Assembly (NCBI GenBank): GCA_026874595.1
Contig: CM049308.1
Location: forward strand, 38,343,027 to 38,407,026
Source of the DNA: Sipunculus nudus
Lineage: Eukaryota; Annelida; Sipuncula; Golfingiida; Sipunculidae
Reading direction: 5' to 3'
DNA length: 64,000 bases
Position numbers and translations under genes: made by a program. Below are positions 12,216 through 27,201 of the stretch, piece after piece. A model generated the notes under the pieces. That model ran no database searches and had not been told where the DNA came from. It was given only the letters and a program-made list of their open reading frames with translations. The stretch's first letter is position 1, and the number at the start of each line of letters is the position of its first letter.

Positions 12216-15200
12216 TTCTGTCTGTGTCTCTCTGTCTGTGTCTCTGTGTCTATCAGTCTCGGTCTCTGTCTCTCTCTGTGTCCCTGTCTCTGTCTGTCTG
12301 TCTCTGTCTCTCTCTCTCTCTCGTCATAAAGTCTCAGTTAATCCAACGAAACAGTAAAAAGTACCAGTTGCTGTTTTCCTTTATTTTGTTATCCGATATC
12401 TCTCCTCCTACACGACATTTATGGAAAATGTCATCTTGGCTTGCCCTTTCGGAATAATTCAGTGTATGGATGTAGTTTTTACTCTTATATAACCTCAATC
12501 TTACCTCACCTATGTCCAGTCTTCTTTTCAGACTTCGAAGAAATAAAGGAATTTCATAGGACAACACGAGGAGTAATAAATAAAGTTTAAACGAATTCTC
12601 CCAAAGAAAAAAGTTTTCACTGAACAATCGTGTTTAACTCTGTCATTTGCCCTGACTATCAGTTCTCCCAACATCTAAATGTTGCATAAATGGTTATGAT
12701 AGCTGTACATGTATGACTCTAACACTCAAAATGAACAGGTATACAAAAAAGCCGAATGTTTTCAATAATAACAGGTCTATATAACAATAATTTTTCAGTA
12801 TTAACAGTCATTTTAGAAACACGATTGTGCAGTGAAACAAATTATTGGAGAATGTAGGAAATTTAGGCCTGCAATTGCTGGGAAACATAGGAAATTATCG
12901 GAGACATTTTTCTCATAGAAAAATATACGAATATTCAGAAAATATAGGAGTCGTCGGAAGCCCTTCTGTACGCAGCCCTTAACAAAGATTAACTGAAATC
13001 GGTTGAACGATTTTTGCGTATTCCGGCTAACAATCAAACTAACACCAAGAAAACAAACAAACAACCAGGGATGATAGCATAACCTCCTTGAAGTCAACAT
13101 TTCAGCATTATACCTGTTATTTTTTAACCTTATTTATTGTGTTTCGTTACACATGCAGCCTATGAACCAGAGCCAAACTTCTTGGTAGACGAACTGAGGA
13201 AGCTGCCCATGTTTTACGATAAACAATACGCCGATGCTCACTTCACTGAAAATGAAGAATACAGGCCACTGGTCATGCCGTGAGTAACCATACGTAAACA
13301 AATATTCTGTATTTATTCACCTGCTTGACGTTTTCTGCCAAGAAACTGAAATATATTACAGTAGAGCGTCGTTAATCCAAAAAGACAGGGGAACATGGGC
13401 TTTGTTCGGATAAACGATTGTTCTGATAAACGATTCCGCACGACTCGTCATGATTGCCAACCTGATTATTTACAACTACATAAATAAAGTAACCACTTAA
13501 TATCGTGCTGAGAGAGTACTCTTCCGTTTTATTCTAATAATTTGGAACCTGTTTGAAAAACCATAGGTCTGTCTAACATGACCACCTGCCTATATAAAAC
13601 CAACTTTGAATGCACCATGGGCATTCACGTTGTTTATAAATGACCTATGTTATAAGACCGCCTGTGAATTAAGACCACCTTTGGTTAGCCCCACGGGTGG
13701 CCTTATCACAGGAGTTCCACTCATATTACACCTTTTTGTTAGGTTATATTACAAACAAAGAGCTTTCAGGATCTCAGAATACCAACATTGTTAATCTTGT
13801 ATTACTATACCAGGTCGTGCAGCTAGCTAGGTGTAGTGGTCACGTACCATCACGCATACTGAGTGACCATCTTCCCCTTGGTATCTTGTGTGTGTGTTTG
13901 TGTATTGTGTGTGTGTGTGGGGGGGGGTTGGTCATGACAACATGACACTCAGGCTTCTGAAATAAACTGACACCCATCATCTTCGGTTCATCAATAATCG
14001 ACGTTTGGGGCGGCAGGCTGTCTCGGGGGGGGGGGGGGGGGGTAGTACGTTTTATTTACTATCTTGATAAAAATAAGTACGCAATTATTTTTTTATAATT
14101 TACAATTTTTGTGTCTACATAAAGCTTCATTTATAAATTTAAATATTAAACGAACAACCTCTAACACTGAATAAAATTACCATCGTTAAATGGTTAGATC
14201 AACTAGGATATATTAAATATAACTTGCAACATATTTGTTAAAGGTAATCTATAAGTTAGGAGTTATAGAGTGATTCTCAGACATATATTGTCTTTCAGAT
14301 TATCGAAGGACGGTAAACGTGTGATTTACTACATTTACGAGTACGAACCACTCCTGGACTCGTGCAACATGACGATGACAGACTACGCCAGAATAGGAGT
14401 TGACATTCAGGTATATAGATAACACAAATCCTAGGAAAAATATCTACATTAGGCAAAAAAAGTTCGGTTCTCAGGCAATTTTTTCCATTATTCAGTGCGG
14501 GCGGGCAATTTTTTTTTATCTTTTTATGTATGTTTCTATAAAAATGTCATATGAAAAAGCATGATAATAACAGATTTTTTTTGCTAAACAGGTAAAATTA
14601 CTACATTACAAAGGAAATCTTATCAAAATTGTATTATTTTATCTTCTTGAAAGAAATGTCCGAAGCGGCTAGAGCTCAAAATTGATAATTTTCTATCGAA
14701 AATCAAAATGAAAAGTTTTGATGCTGGGGTTTAAAATTAATGCGCGCGGTGACTGAGAACCATACCTTTTATTTGTTTGGCCTTTAGCTAGGCAAATTCC
14801 CTATATCTAATATCAATTCAAAAGGTGTTTTAACTCCGTATTAGACCCATATAGTATACATTGTTTTAAACCTGTTAGGCGTTCTTTCTGATATTTACAT
14901 ATTTTATTTGTTATTTATAAGTTTGCATTCATTTTCATATGATATTTTAACATTTATATTTTTTATTATTTTTTAACAGCATGCTATTTCAAGCACCCAG
15001 TAACAGCAAGCCACGTTTTAGCGGGCTTATTTTAAACCACATGATAGTATCTCAATTGCGTTTTTTCCTCTAGGTATCATGTCTCTATCTACCTTAAACT
15101 GAAATTTTGAATTTTGATTCACTAAAAATTTAAAAATATCATTTTTCAACAAGAGAGAAGTACAGTAGAGAAAATTAAACAATAAAAAAGTTTTTGAGAT

Positions 15201-18200
15201 ATTGTCATATAGTTTAATATTAGTCAACGAAAGCTAGGCTTACTGTTACTCGGTACTAAAAATAGTCTACTTTAAATTTTTTTGTTAATATTGCAAAACA
15301 TGTAAAATAAATAAAAACATATGTATACCAGAAAGAACACTGTATCAGGTTAAATAAAACATACTTTTTAGGGTTTATTATAAATTTAAAACATGTTACT
15401 TTTGGATTGATTATAGATATAGGGGTTTTTGCCAGTTCTGCTACCTTTGACTTCATTCAAGTAAAATTACAGTATGTTTATCATAAATCGATCTTTTGTG
15501 TAGGGATTCCAAAAAAAGTACGTTAAGTATTTATAACCTCAAAAATAAAGTACGTAAAGTATTTATAACCTCATTTGTCAATAAGTCTAGGGGGTCCAAG
15601 AATGACTCGTCCTCACTTTGTCTGGTATAGTCCTTTGTTTTCATTGATTAGTATTGATTAATGATGATGGTTATGGAATGTGAAATCTAATATTTCTTTA
15701 ATCGTTTAATCGTCAGTTATATCAATGGGACCACGACGGTTTTTAGACATCAAAATTTTTTAAACCCGATGAAACTAGAAATCTGAATTTTAAGGAATGC
15801 AAGCCTCTGTCATGTGTGTGTGTGTGTGGGGGGGGGGGGGGGCTTCCTATTATTGGATGCTTGCGTTTGTTCATCATGCCGAAAGGTCGAGGTAATGGCC
15901 GGGTTGTCGACGCTTATTCATTGCACAAGGTTATAAGGTTCAATGCTGTTCGCTGTCTTGTGCCCGTCTTTTTTAATTTTGTGGTATAATAAGAAACTTT
16001 TATCGGGAAATTATGACTTCTTTTGATGTGCAAACATAATTGTTTTTGATCGATTAGGTAAAAATGATATAGGTATAATCGATTATTTTACCACGTACTA
16101 GAAGGCATTCATATTGGACAGGTGAGCATGCCTGATAGACTCTCTTATGCCAGAAGGAAAAAAAATGGCGCCACAGATAGCGCCCGTGCTAAATCGTGAT
16201 GATGTTTTCGTTCATTAAGTGAATTTTTTGTCTTACATGATAGTACAATCATTAATGATTAAGCCCGGGAATGCATTCATGCATTCAAGAGTTACAGGCA
16301 CATAAGACCTTGATGCTGGCTTGTGTACAGATGGGTGAGGAAATAACACATGGAATGCAATGAATACAACACAACACTTCTTCTCTGGCACAGATAAAAA
16401 ACAAGACGGTATATATAAATAGTCCGTAACACAGGTACAACACACCGCGCCTGTCGCTAATGATTAGTTTATGTCGGTACCTCGCACTTTGCGTAATACC
16501 CGTTTCAGGTTGAATACTTAGCTATCTCCAGTACGTATGGTTGATGGTACCATCCAGATTTTCTACAATATTATAAATGAATATGTAGTTTGGCCAAACA
16601 AACATGGTATCCAAAGAAAAAAAGAGTTCCTATGGCTATCTGGAATATCCTGGAAGTATGGTCTCATCTGAATGCACTTTGAATTTTATCCATGATATGA
16701 TGTCTGGTCTCTGCATATGTCTATACCCAGCCCACCAGCTGAGCGTGATGACCCTTCGGTCAGATAATATTGATATCAAGTGCAATGAGTACAGGGTAAC
16801 AAATACAACGAAACCTAATTTCATTTTTTCAGACCAATTATAACAGGTTCGACGCGTTCATCATCCTGCATGGTACAGACACGATGGCGTACACGGCCTC
16901 CGCTCTCTCCTTCATGTTGGAACATTTAGGAAAAACGGTGATACTTACGGGTGCACAGGTAGAAACACAATAATACTTACGAGTGCACAGGTAGGAACAC
17001 AATTATACATACGGGTGCACAGATAGTAACACAACTATACATACGGGTGTACAGGTAGGAATACAATTATACATACGGGTGCACAGGTTGGAATACAATT
17101 ATACTTATGGGTGCACAGGTAGGAACAAAGTAATAATTTCGGGTGCACAGGTAGGAACACAATTATACATACTGGTGATGGTAGGAACAAATTATACATA
17201 CGTATGCACAGGTGAGAACACAATTATTCATACGGGTGTACAGATAGGAACAAAATTTTACATATTGGTGATGGTATAAACAATTTATACATACGGGTGC
17301 ACAGGTTGGAACACAATTATTCTTATGGGTGCACAGGTAGGAACACAATTATACTTACGGGTGTACAGGTAGGAACATAATTATACATACGGCTGTACAG
17401 ATAGGAACACAATTATACATATGGGTGATGGTACTAACAATTTATACATACGGATGCACAGGTTGGAACACAATTATTCTTATGGGTGTACAGGTAGGAA
17501 CACAATTATACTTACGGGTGTACTGGTAGGAACACAATTAGCACAGGTAGGAAAACTGCATTAGTTATACGGACATAGATAGTAAACGGTAATACCATAC
17601 TGATACGTACGGGGTAGACGTAGCAAGGTCTGTAACACTTACGGGGGTAAAGGTAGTATAATCTATAATACTTAAGGATGCACAGGTAAGATAAACGCTA
17701 ATACACACGGGGTGGGCGGGGGACTGGAACAATTGGCACAGGTAGACGGGGGTACATGTCAATTGACAATGCAGTCCATCTGATAGGTTGATGCGCGCCC
17801 TTATCAATTTTCTGCTGCTAGTGATAAATGAACTCCATCAACTATACACGAATCTGACATAAGCAAACATTTCTAGATGGAGGACTTTGGTTGATCAGTC
17901 ATTTATGCGGAGTCTCTCAAAGATGTTCTGTAGTGAATACAGCTCGAAGAAAAAGAAACCATAACACCCTCATATATAGAATTAAATTAAAATCTGTGAA
18001 CCTGCAAACTCTCAGTATTCCAATTGGACATTTCTAACAAACAAATATCAGTATATTATCTTTATAAACTAGGCTATTTACGCGATTTTTAGAATCATGA
18101 CGCCTTTGAGACTGAGCATAAATTATAAATTACAGGTAAACACAATTTATATACCATATTACAGAGTCCGGGACTTCAGTAGATACCTGTTTTGTTCAGA

Positions 18201-21200
18201 CGCAGTGAAAGCAGTGTCTAAAAAATGAACGTCCGAGCGTCAGGAAAATACGGAATGAAAGTTTAACAATCTGCAAAAAAATTTAACTATGTTTCAGATT
18301 CCAATTTTTGAGACTCGGAGTGATGGGCGGGACAATTTCCTAGGTGCTCTGTTCATTGCCGGACATTATAACATTCCTGAGGTGAGGTGTTGCTAGATAT
18401 TGACATTTAGGCCACACCAAACCGTATATTGTTCAACGGACACTCGTATTATAACTCGAAACGGTCCCTCCTGTTCCATGATAAAACAGGAGAGGTGAAT
18501 CGATTGAACAGTTCAATTTTTTTGTGTGGCCTTTTTGTGTAACATGTTATGTTAGTGTACAGCCGTGCTAATGCTTTAATAAGAAATCAGCATACATAGA
18601 TAACTCCCAATGAGAGTCATAGAATCAAACGGTCTAACAGTCAAAGTCATTCATGCACAATCGAAGACTTTTTTCTGAATCAACTCATGAGACTAAATAT
18701 ATATATATATATATATATAATGGCGACCATCTGTATCGTTCAGGTTAAACACAAAGGATTTGTTTATTTATAGCAGCGTGTATACATGTGAAATATTAGG
18801 TATAAAGTGCAAACTCATTGTTTATCCGGGTTCCCCACATGTTTACAATTCATCTTCAATCTGCTTGGATCAATAGATCCTGTAATCCCACGTCCTATAT
18901 GCCCAACGATAAAAGACCTATTTTCTATTTACCTTTTTAATCATATAGCATCTTATTTAAAGTTTAATCTTCAGTACATCGCTGTCTTCATACTTCCAGT
19001 ACATCCACTTAATCCTTTTCGTGTTGCATGTCTTCTGTATTTTTGATGATGGTCTTTCCTTGTTCCCGTAACTCCTTCTCCACTGACCTCAGCGTTTCTT
19101 TGGATTTTCCTCCGTGCTCTTCAATCATGCGGAGTCCACTTGACGGCATTTTTTTGGATGGCATTTGCTTCAGTACGGCATACATGTCCTATCGAATGCC
19201 TTATCAATCTCTATCTTATTTTTCTGATCTCTGTAGTGATGGTGTCAACTCTTACTCTTTCCAGTAATTCTTCATTTGTTATCTTGTTACACCAGAAAGG
19301 TTAATTATTCACCTTAAACCTCTATTCTGCAAGCCTTCAAATGGGTGACTGATTTGTCATCTTCTTGACCCATGCAGTAGTATGCTCATCACATGGCAGT
19401 GATGTAGTCGAGTCCACAACATCCGAGTCGGAGTCAAAGTCCCAGTCAAGGCAACTCGAGTCAGATGCCAAGTCCGAGTCCTTTAGGTTCGAGTAAAAAT
19501 CCAACTCCTTCGAGTCCAAGTCACTTAAAAGCCGAGTACAAGTTCGAGTCCGAATCTAATACTCATCTCCTTTTTAACAGAGATTAAATGGCACTTTTAG
19601 ATTACCATGTGTATTTTAAAGTAATGGTTCTTGTAAGGCTGACAAGCTTCTTGACAATCTCATAGTTTTTCTCGATTAACACTCCTTAAGAATACTGTGA
19701 AAGTCCTGTTCGAAGCTTAAGGATATGTCTGAGAATGCAGATCTGATCCACAGATGGTTCTGTCCGTCTGATTCCCGCCTGTTCTTGTCTCAGCTGATGT
19801 TCTGCCGCATCCGTATCATATTCATAAAAATCTACTGAACACCTGACAGGTGAGGGAGAGTAGTCTGATACCCTTCCAGTTGCTACAATTAACAAGACCG
19901 CCTCTTTTTCAGTTGTTACTATAAGGCCCATCTTCCATTCTTCAGGTGCTTCTTCCTTCTCCCATACGTCTGCAAATATTTTGTAAGGACTTTTGGGATT
20001 GTCTGATGATCTGCTTTCATTATTTCTGCTGTCACCCTGTCTGCCTCTGATGCTGTGTAATCTTGAATGCTTTGATCGATTGCATTACTAATGCTATGCC
20101 TGGAATTGCTCCGTTAATCCCAAAGTCTTGCTCTGATTCTTTGATGACTGTCCATAATCTTGGTTTCTCTCTGGTTATTATAATCTCAAAATGTTCCCAC
20201 ACCTTCTGGTTTTAAGTTCTTCAGTGTATATACTGGCCTTGTGTTTTTCTTATTGGGGGGTCTGCGTTCCAGTGACCAAAGTTTAGTGTTGATGTAACCC
20301 TTTAAAGGGTCCTTAAACTTGCTTGTTTGCTGTCTCCTCTGCCTCTGCGGTCAGGTTTCAACGGGTTCTATACCTTTCCGTCACCTCTTTCTAGAACAGG
20401 GAGCTGTTGGTTTTTAGCCCTCAGCCCTTAGGCTGATGGGCTATTGTCGTCACCCAAGCTGTCCGTCCGTCCGTCCGGCGTCCGTTAACTTTTACCTTGT
20501 GAGCGGGATATCTTGAAAAGGATTCACCGTCAGAATTTTATTTCCTCGGTAAAGATGTATATCGACAAAATCTCGGTCAAGTTCGAAGATGGGTGACCTT
20601 GACCTATTTTTCTACATTTTAGAGCTGATTATAGAAAAACACTTAGATGCTTATTACTCAGGAACCATTTGGTGGATTTTCACAAAACTTACTATGATAA
20701 TTGGGACTGATAATCTGTACCTGCTACACAAGTTTGGTGGCGCCACCTACAATTTCTGATTTTTAATGAATTTTTATTGGATTTTTCAACTTTGGGCTTG
20801 TGAGCGGGATATCTCTAAAAGGATTCACAGTAGGAATTTTATTTTTTCGATGAAAATGTATATTGACAAAATCTCGGTCAAGTTCGAAGATGGGTGACCT
20901 TGACCTATTTTTCTACGTTTTAGAGCTGATTATAGAAAAAACATTTAGAAGCTTATTTCTCAGGAACCATTGGATGGATTTTCACAATCCTTACTATGAT
21001 CATAGGGACTGATGGTCTGTAACTGCTGCACAAGTTTGGGGGCGCCATCTGCAATTTCTGATTTTAAATGAATTTTTCTTGGATTTTTCAATTTTGGCCT
21101 TGTGAGCAGGATATCTCTAAAAGGATTCACAATAGGAATTTTATTTCTTTGGTGAAGATGCATATCAACAAAATCTCAGTCAAGTTCGAAGATGGGTGAC

Positions 21201-22560
21201 CTTGACCCGCTTTTCAAGGTCACAGAGCTTATAATAGAATAAAACTTAGAAGCTTATTTTCAGGAAGCATTTGATGGATTGTTGTTAGTCATGGTACATA
21301 CCTCTCCATTTTAAATTTATAACTGAGACATGTACAGATATACATCCATGTGAGAACAGATATTTAGTACTTGTCACTGTTACCAATCTAAACACTGTTC
21401 TTTTGGCTGAGGGCTTTTGTCAGCTTCTGCTGATATTCTAGTTGTTTATAGTTTTATTTATCTTAGATGCTGGTCCGAGCTGTTCAGTCTTATCTGCACA
21501 TGGTTTTTCTAGCGACGTTTGTTGTCAATAGATAGGTTACCGAACATGGTTTATGAACCCACCTGTCAAATTATTTAACCGATAGTTGGTGTTGATGAGC
21601 ACCAGTTCATGTCTACGGGCTCCGACGAGATTCCCTGTAAATTTTGCATGAATTTGTGGGGATCAAGTCGAAATAAAGCATCATGTTGAGGCCCTACAGG
21701 AGTTTGGTGATGGAGAGGTTTTGTACTGTCAGGGGAGACCTAGGCACCCGGCTCTCTTTTTACCACTGCTGAACTGCGGTAGCAGCTGAAATGCGAGAGT
21801 TAGCAAGCACTATATGCACTACGCTACTGACTAGACGCATTCACACCACCCTTGTGTCAATAGATGCAACACATTACGATTCTACACGTACACTATAATA
21901 TTTAAAGGGGCCCAATCACCTATCTTACCTTTATAAAATAAAGGTAATCCCTTGGACCTTTCATAAAAATAGGCCAGAAAACCTGGATATCACCGCACTC
22001 ATGCTGCTTGTTATGTTTTTATCAACGTGTTTATAATATGTAGGGGCCCGCCAAAATAATCAAAGCAAATTCAACATCGGCATCTAGCAGCAAGTCAAAT
22101 AAGCTAGAGCTTTGCTTATGGTGTTTTGCAAAAAGTGGCCTTTCTACCTCCGTATATATGCAACTTACTACCTTAGGTTACATGTTTTCCCGTTTGTCAA
22201 CATTGTTGTGTTTACAAATATATTGTTGATAAAAAAAGTTCACTTATCCTTCATGAGGGCCTTATAAGAATTGTTCATCTACTGTAACATCTGCTGTTTT
22301 TCTAGGTGACTTTGTATTTCGACAATAAACTGTTGAGGGGAAACAGAAGCACAAAAGCAGATTCCGAAGCGTTCGCTGCCTTCGTCTCTCCTAACATCGA
22401 TCCCCTGCTGACCATGGAGATTAATGTCAATGGTAAGTGTATTTTTACCATAAACATGTATAACTAATCTCAAAATATTTTGCCTTTATATATCCTCGTA
22501 GAAGTCTGGATATGACTGTAGCTTTGAGTTTTTATGATTGGATATATAATTGTATATCCA

Positions 22561-22610
<50 letters not shown>

Positions 22611-25600
22611 AGCATTAATTTTCTTTTTCAACACCCGTTCATCAGGAGAAACCATGACTGACTTGGCCCAAAGTTGAGTGAAACATCTTGTGGTGCGGTG
22701 GCTCAGGGACCCGATACACGGGCGCACAATGTCATTTCAACTGAGGACTCTAGGCTTATCGTACAGATCTGTTACGACAACTTCTACAGTGGACCGCAAT
22801 GTCCATCTAGCAAAAATATATCAGAGAACATGGAGCTCTATGTATTTAAATAGACTAGTTTGAAAATGTCCTAGTCTGAGATCTGCGGGCGCATATCGGA
22901 CGTCCGTTGAGTCGGCTTTGTTAGGGTAAACAGCCAAACGTGGACCGTGTTTGCTCACAGAGAAGTTGCAATGACAACAGTCTAGTGGCAAAACTGATAT
23001 CAATCATAATATAAATTGTACAATTCAGATTTGAGTTGCTCTTAGCTTTTAGGGAGACTTCTTGAGACTCTATAGAACTTATATTCTCATTCATATATTA
23101 CTGGTAGCTTACCTTAGCTGTTTCCTAATATTTTTTTAATATTCAATCACAGTGCATTGGGAGTCGATTTACAAAAGCTCGGGCGCTCATAAATTCCATG
23201 TTCAAGCCAACCTGTCACCAAACGTTGGTCTCCTACGGCTATTTCCAAGTATAACCACAGCAACGGTAAGCACAAAATCTATCTTAATTGTTTTATTATC
23301 TTTATTAAGATCCGATTGGCTAGAAAGGTTTATTAGTATTTCACATAAATAGGAGTAGGTGGCTGGACGAGGAACGCGTATCTTGGAAGCATATATATAT
23401 ATATATATATATTAAACAAACATTTAAAACATTAAAGCCTTTGTACAAATATTTTGTATGTTGCATTTACGAAGTATTGTTGGAGCATGTCTTCTTCTAG
23501 GAAAAGTGAAAGAGAGACTCATAGATATTATATAAACACATCAGATGTATGATCCTTTGGTTGTCAGGTTAAAGCATTCCTACGGCCCCCGATGAAAGGC
23601 GCGGTGCTGCAGACATACGGAGCCGGTAACGCTCCCAGTAACCGGAAGGATCTGATGGACGCGCTCAAAGAGGCTACGGACAGCGGCATCCTCATCATAA
23701 ACATCACACAGTGTAGCAAGGGTATGGTCACACCCTCCTACGAAACGGGCAAGGTCAGAACTGGCTCTTATACTTCTCTATGCTCGAGTTATTAATCTTT
23801 TATCATCAATATCGTCATTGCCACCGCCAGTATATGTACTGGGGCATGGCTTCTCTATCTTACAAAGCAGGCGTCTCTGGATCATTCAGCCAGACCACCA
23901 TAGAGAAGGTCTATTCGGTTGCGGTCATCCTGCACGTGGCCACGTCGTCTCCTGCACACAGAGAGGTGCACACTGTGGCAGCCGACTTTTCTGGTTATTT
24001 GTCCTGGGTTTTGTCGAATGCAGCGGTGATGAAAGCACATGTTGTCCATAAATCGCTAACATTCAGCAATCTGCTGAGGGCACATGCCTGATGCGCCTTT
24101 AGCTTGGTTTCTTGGTTTCAACTTTAACATGGTGGTTGTCGCCATCGCGGTGCGCAAATCGAGTTCAGCATTCAGTGATTGGATGCTGATTATAGTTGAG
24201 CCGAGGTATATAATTCAGTCACATGCTTTTTCTCCGATGCAGATCGTTAGCTGGGTCTAAACTCTCCGTCCCGTCACAAATTTTCTTTTTTATTATGGTA
24301 TTCGGCTTAAAAGAAAGGCCATCGCAAAATGGTCGATCAATTGCTGCAGCTGTTCTGTTGAGTGCGCAGTCAGTGCTGCGTAGTCAGCAACAGAAGCTCA
24401 CTGAAGCGGACATGCATAGCGTTACTCTTGGCTTTCAGGCGGTTCAGGATTAAATTATTAGTTTCTCTTCCATCCTTGCATAAAAGTTCATCTAGTCTGC
24501 TTGAGGCAACGTCCTTCTCACGTTGTCATGGGTTGAAGTCACAATACTGTTCAAAATTGAGAGAAAACCTGACTTGAACAAAAGCTCACACGGTCGAAGG
24601 CCTTGAATTGTCTTTGAAGGCAATGAACAAGATCGTTCGGCTGTTCTGTCGCTATGGCCTACCCCATACCAATATATATTTATCTCTCATGTTTTACAAA
24701 CTAGCAGCCTGCAAACCTTCTTTGTCGTCTAAGTGCACTGTTACGGCCCCTAATGTAATAACGTCTCATATTGTAATGTAATAATTAAAACAATAGGTGA
24801 CGTTATTACAATTGGGGCCGTAACAGTGCATTCTAGTATGTCTTTGTCCTTGGATTTCCAATACTATAAAATAATCTTTGTTTTCAGGTTTGTATTGTGG
24901 ATCAATATGCCTGTACGGATATAACTGGAGGAAGAACCGGCCAAATCTAAAACAAATACATCTTACACTCAACACCGCTTTTTCTTTTAAAAGAACAATT
25001 ATCATCGATCGCAATCTTCCCCTTTTCAGGCCCTCATCGATGCGGGTGTCATACCCGGGTCTGATATGACCCCGGAGGCCGCGCTCACCAAGCTGGCGTA
25101 CGTCCTAGGGAAAACTGAATGGAGTCACGTGATGAAGAAAAAGGTACCATGAAAAAGGAAATTACAACGGCGGCATTAATTTTCTGTTATAACTAAAACA
25201 GAAGCGCTAAAATACAACGGTTATGCACGCGTATTCTCTAAGATTTCCTTTACAATTTTAGTTTTTTTCCCTGAATATCTCTTAATTCTCTCTCACAAAT
25301 AATCCTTTATACATAATCACATTTCTGAAATTTTGAATTTAATAATATAAAAAAGCATTTTTTTCAGATGCTGAGTGTTAACTTGAGGGGAGAAATGACG
25401 GTGTCGATCCAGAAAGATTTGTCCATGGCGGATTTTTCACTTATTGAACATCTAACAGAAGCAATGAAACTCAGTTCAAAGTCCGTATGTACTTTTCATA
25501 TTTGTGCTGTGATGATTTATTGTGACATTCCATGTATGCATATGCAGTACGTATGCGTAATGAGTTAGGAATTGGAAACAACATATTCTCTTGGAATGAT

Positions 25601-27167
25601 TCAATTTATGCAGTACGTATGCGTTTATAAATATGCAGCACGTTTCAATCGCTCACCGTAATGGATCGGTTAAAATACTTTAAAACATGCGGGCACGTGG
25701 TTTATGAATGGGTTATTTTTAATTAATTAATTTATTATGATAGGTGAGTGGGCCCCTTTAATTTCTTTATTTATTTTTGACATGCTGGTTATAAAAAGGT
25801 TTGGCTACACCTGCTTGGTATTTTTCTTTTCAATGAAGGAAATCAGAAATCTAAGAAGTGCCGTGTTCCCGTCATTGATGTGTGCTGCAGCCAAGGCAGG
25901 GGATCTGCAAGTTTTGGACACACTGAAAAGAACGGTAATCATGTTTACCTTTCAAATCTGGATACTGACCTTTGCCCTAAAACATGAGGCTTGTACATCA
26001 GGGCACTTTAAATAAACGTACAAAGACGTGGGGGCATCATTTTTCTAGGTACGTGGAGGGTCTGGGGGCGAAATATATGACATAGGCCGAAGGACAACGC
26101 TAAGACTTTTAAAATTAATTTTACAAATAGGCACATTTCCTTATACCTTTTTTAAAACATATATTTTCATAAATATACATATTTCCGTCCATTTAATAGC
26201 ATTATAACCCGGTCTTACAAATAAATGGGGTAGGCTATCGCCAAATCTTCATGACCACCGAGGCTTTAATGCCTGTGATAGATGTCCATAGATATTCTAT
26301 AAAGACTTTACAATTGTTATAAATATTTTCTCCATTCGACTAAATTATAATCTTTCTTTTGTCATCATGTTCATTCAGTTTTTTTAAACAATAAAAAAAT
26401 ATATTTAATAAACAAGAAAATTGTGATCAACTGATTTTAAATACTCTGTGTATTTTGCTGTACCTACTGTTTTTATATTAATTCCGCTTGCTTATTAGGG
26501 AGGGGTGTTTGATTCGACGGATTATGACGGCCGCAGTCCCTTACATGTGGCGGCATCTAGGGGCCATTTCAATACAGTAAACTACCTTCTGGAGAATGGA
26601 GCCTCGGTCCACTTGCGGGATATGAATGGGGATTCCCCACTCGCCAGCGCTGTCCGGCAAAACAACTACAGGGTCATTGATCTGCTAAGATTAGCCGGGG
26701 CTCATCTGATGATACCGCCACAGAGGATCGGAATTGAGTTATGTCTGTAAGTGTTATTATTGCCTCCGCCAGGGAATATGCGTTCAATCCCGTTCGTGTG
26801 TGTGTATGTGTGTGTGTGTGTGTTCGCAATATAACTCACGCAATCATGATCGGAATCTCATGAAATTTTCAAGCCACTTCAGGAATGTGTTTTTAAAGAA
26901 TTGATAAGATTTTGGTGTACATCTGGTTTCTAGAGCTTATCTGGTTTCTAGAGGGTCATCAAGGAAACTTTATCAATATACGGCCACTTAAGTAAAATGT
27001 GGGCAAAAATATAAGGGAATGCAGACAAGGTCCAGCCTCATGTGCCACGCAGTGCATGTGGCCTGTTCTCGTCAAAGTTGCTGATGCACAAACCCGTAAG
27101 GGGGCCTCCCACAATAGTGACCCCCATTTGGTGGAGTCGTATATCCGTTGGGGTGCAGGTTTCTAGC

Positions 27168-27201
<34 letters not shown>

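Noticed and set aside
11964-12357. Three overlapping open frames of more than 100 codons, Ser/Leu-rich
   Set aside because: They arise from the (TC)n/(TCTCTG)n tract, which stays open in every frame.
17035-17348. Cys-rich minus-strand open frames
   Set aside because: Produced by the 32-bp minisatellite; no conserved pattern beyond the repeat.
16941-17560. Regular 32-bp repeats resembling a CRISPR array
   Set aside because: Units are contiguous with no spacers, derive from an exon end, and lie in an animal gene.
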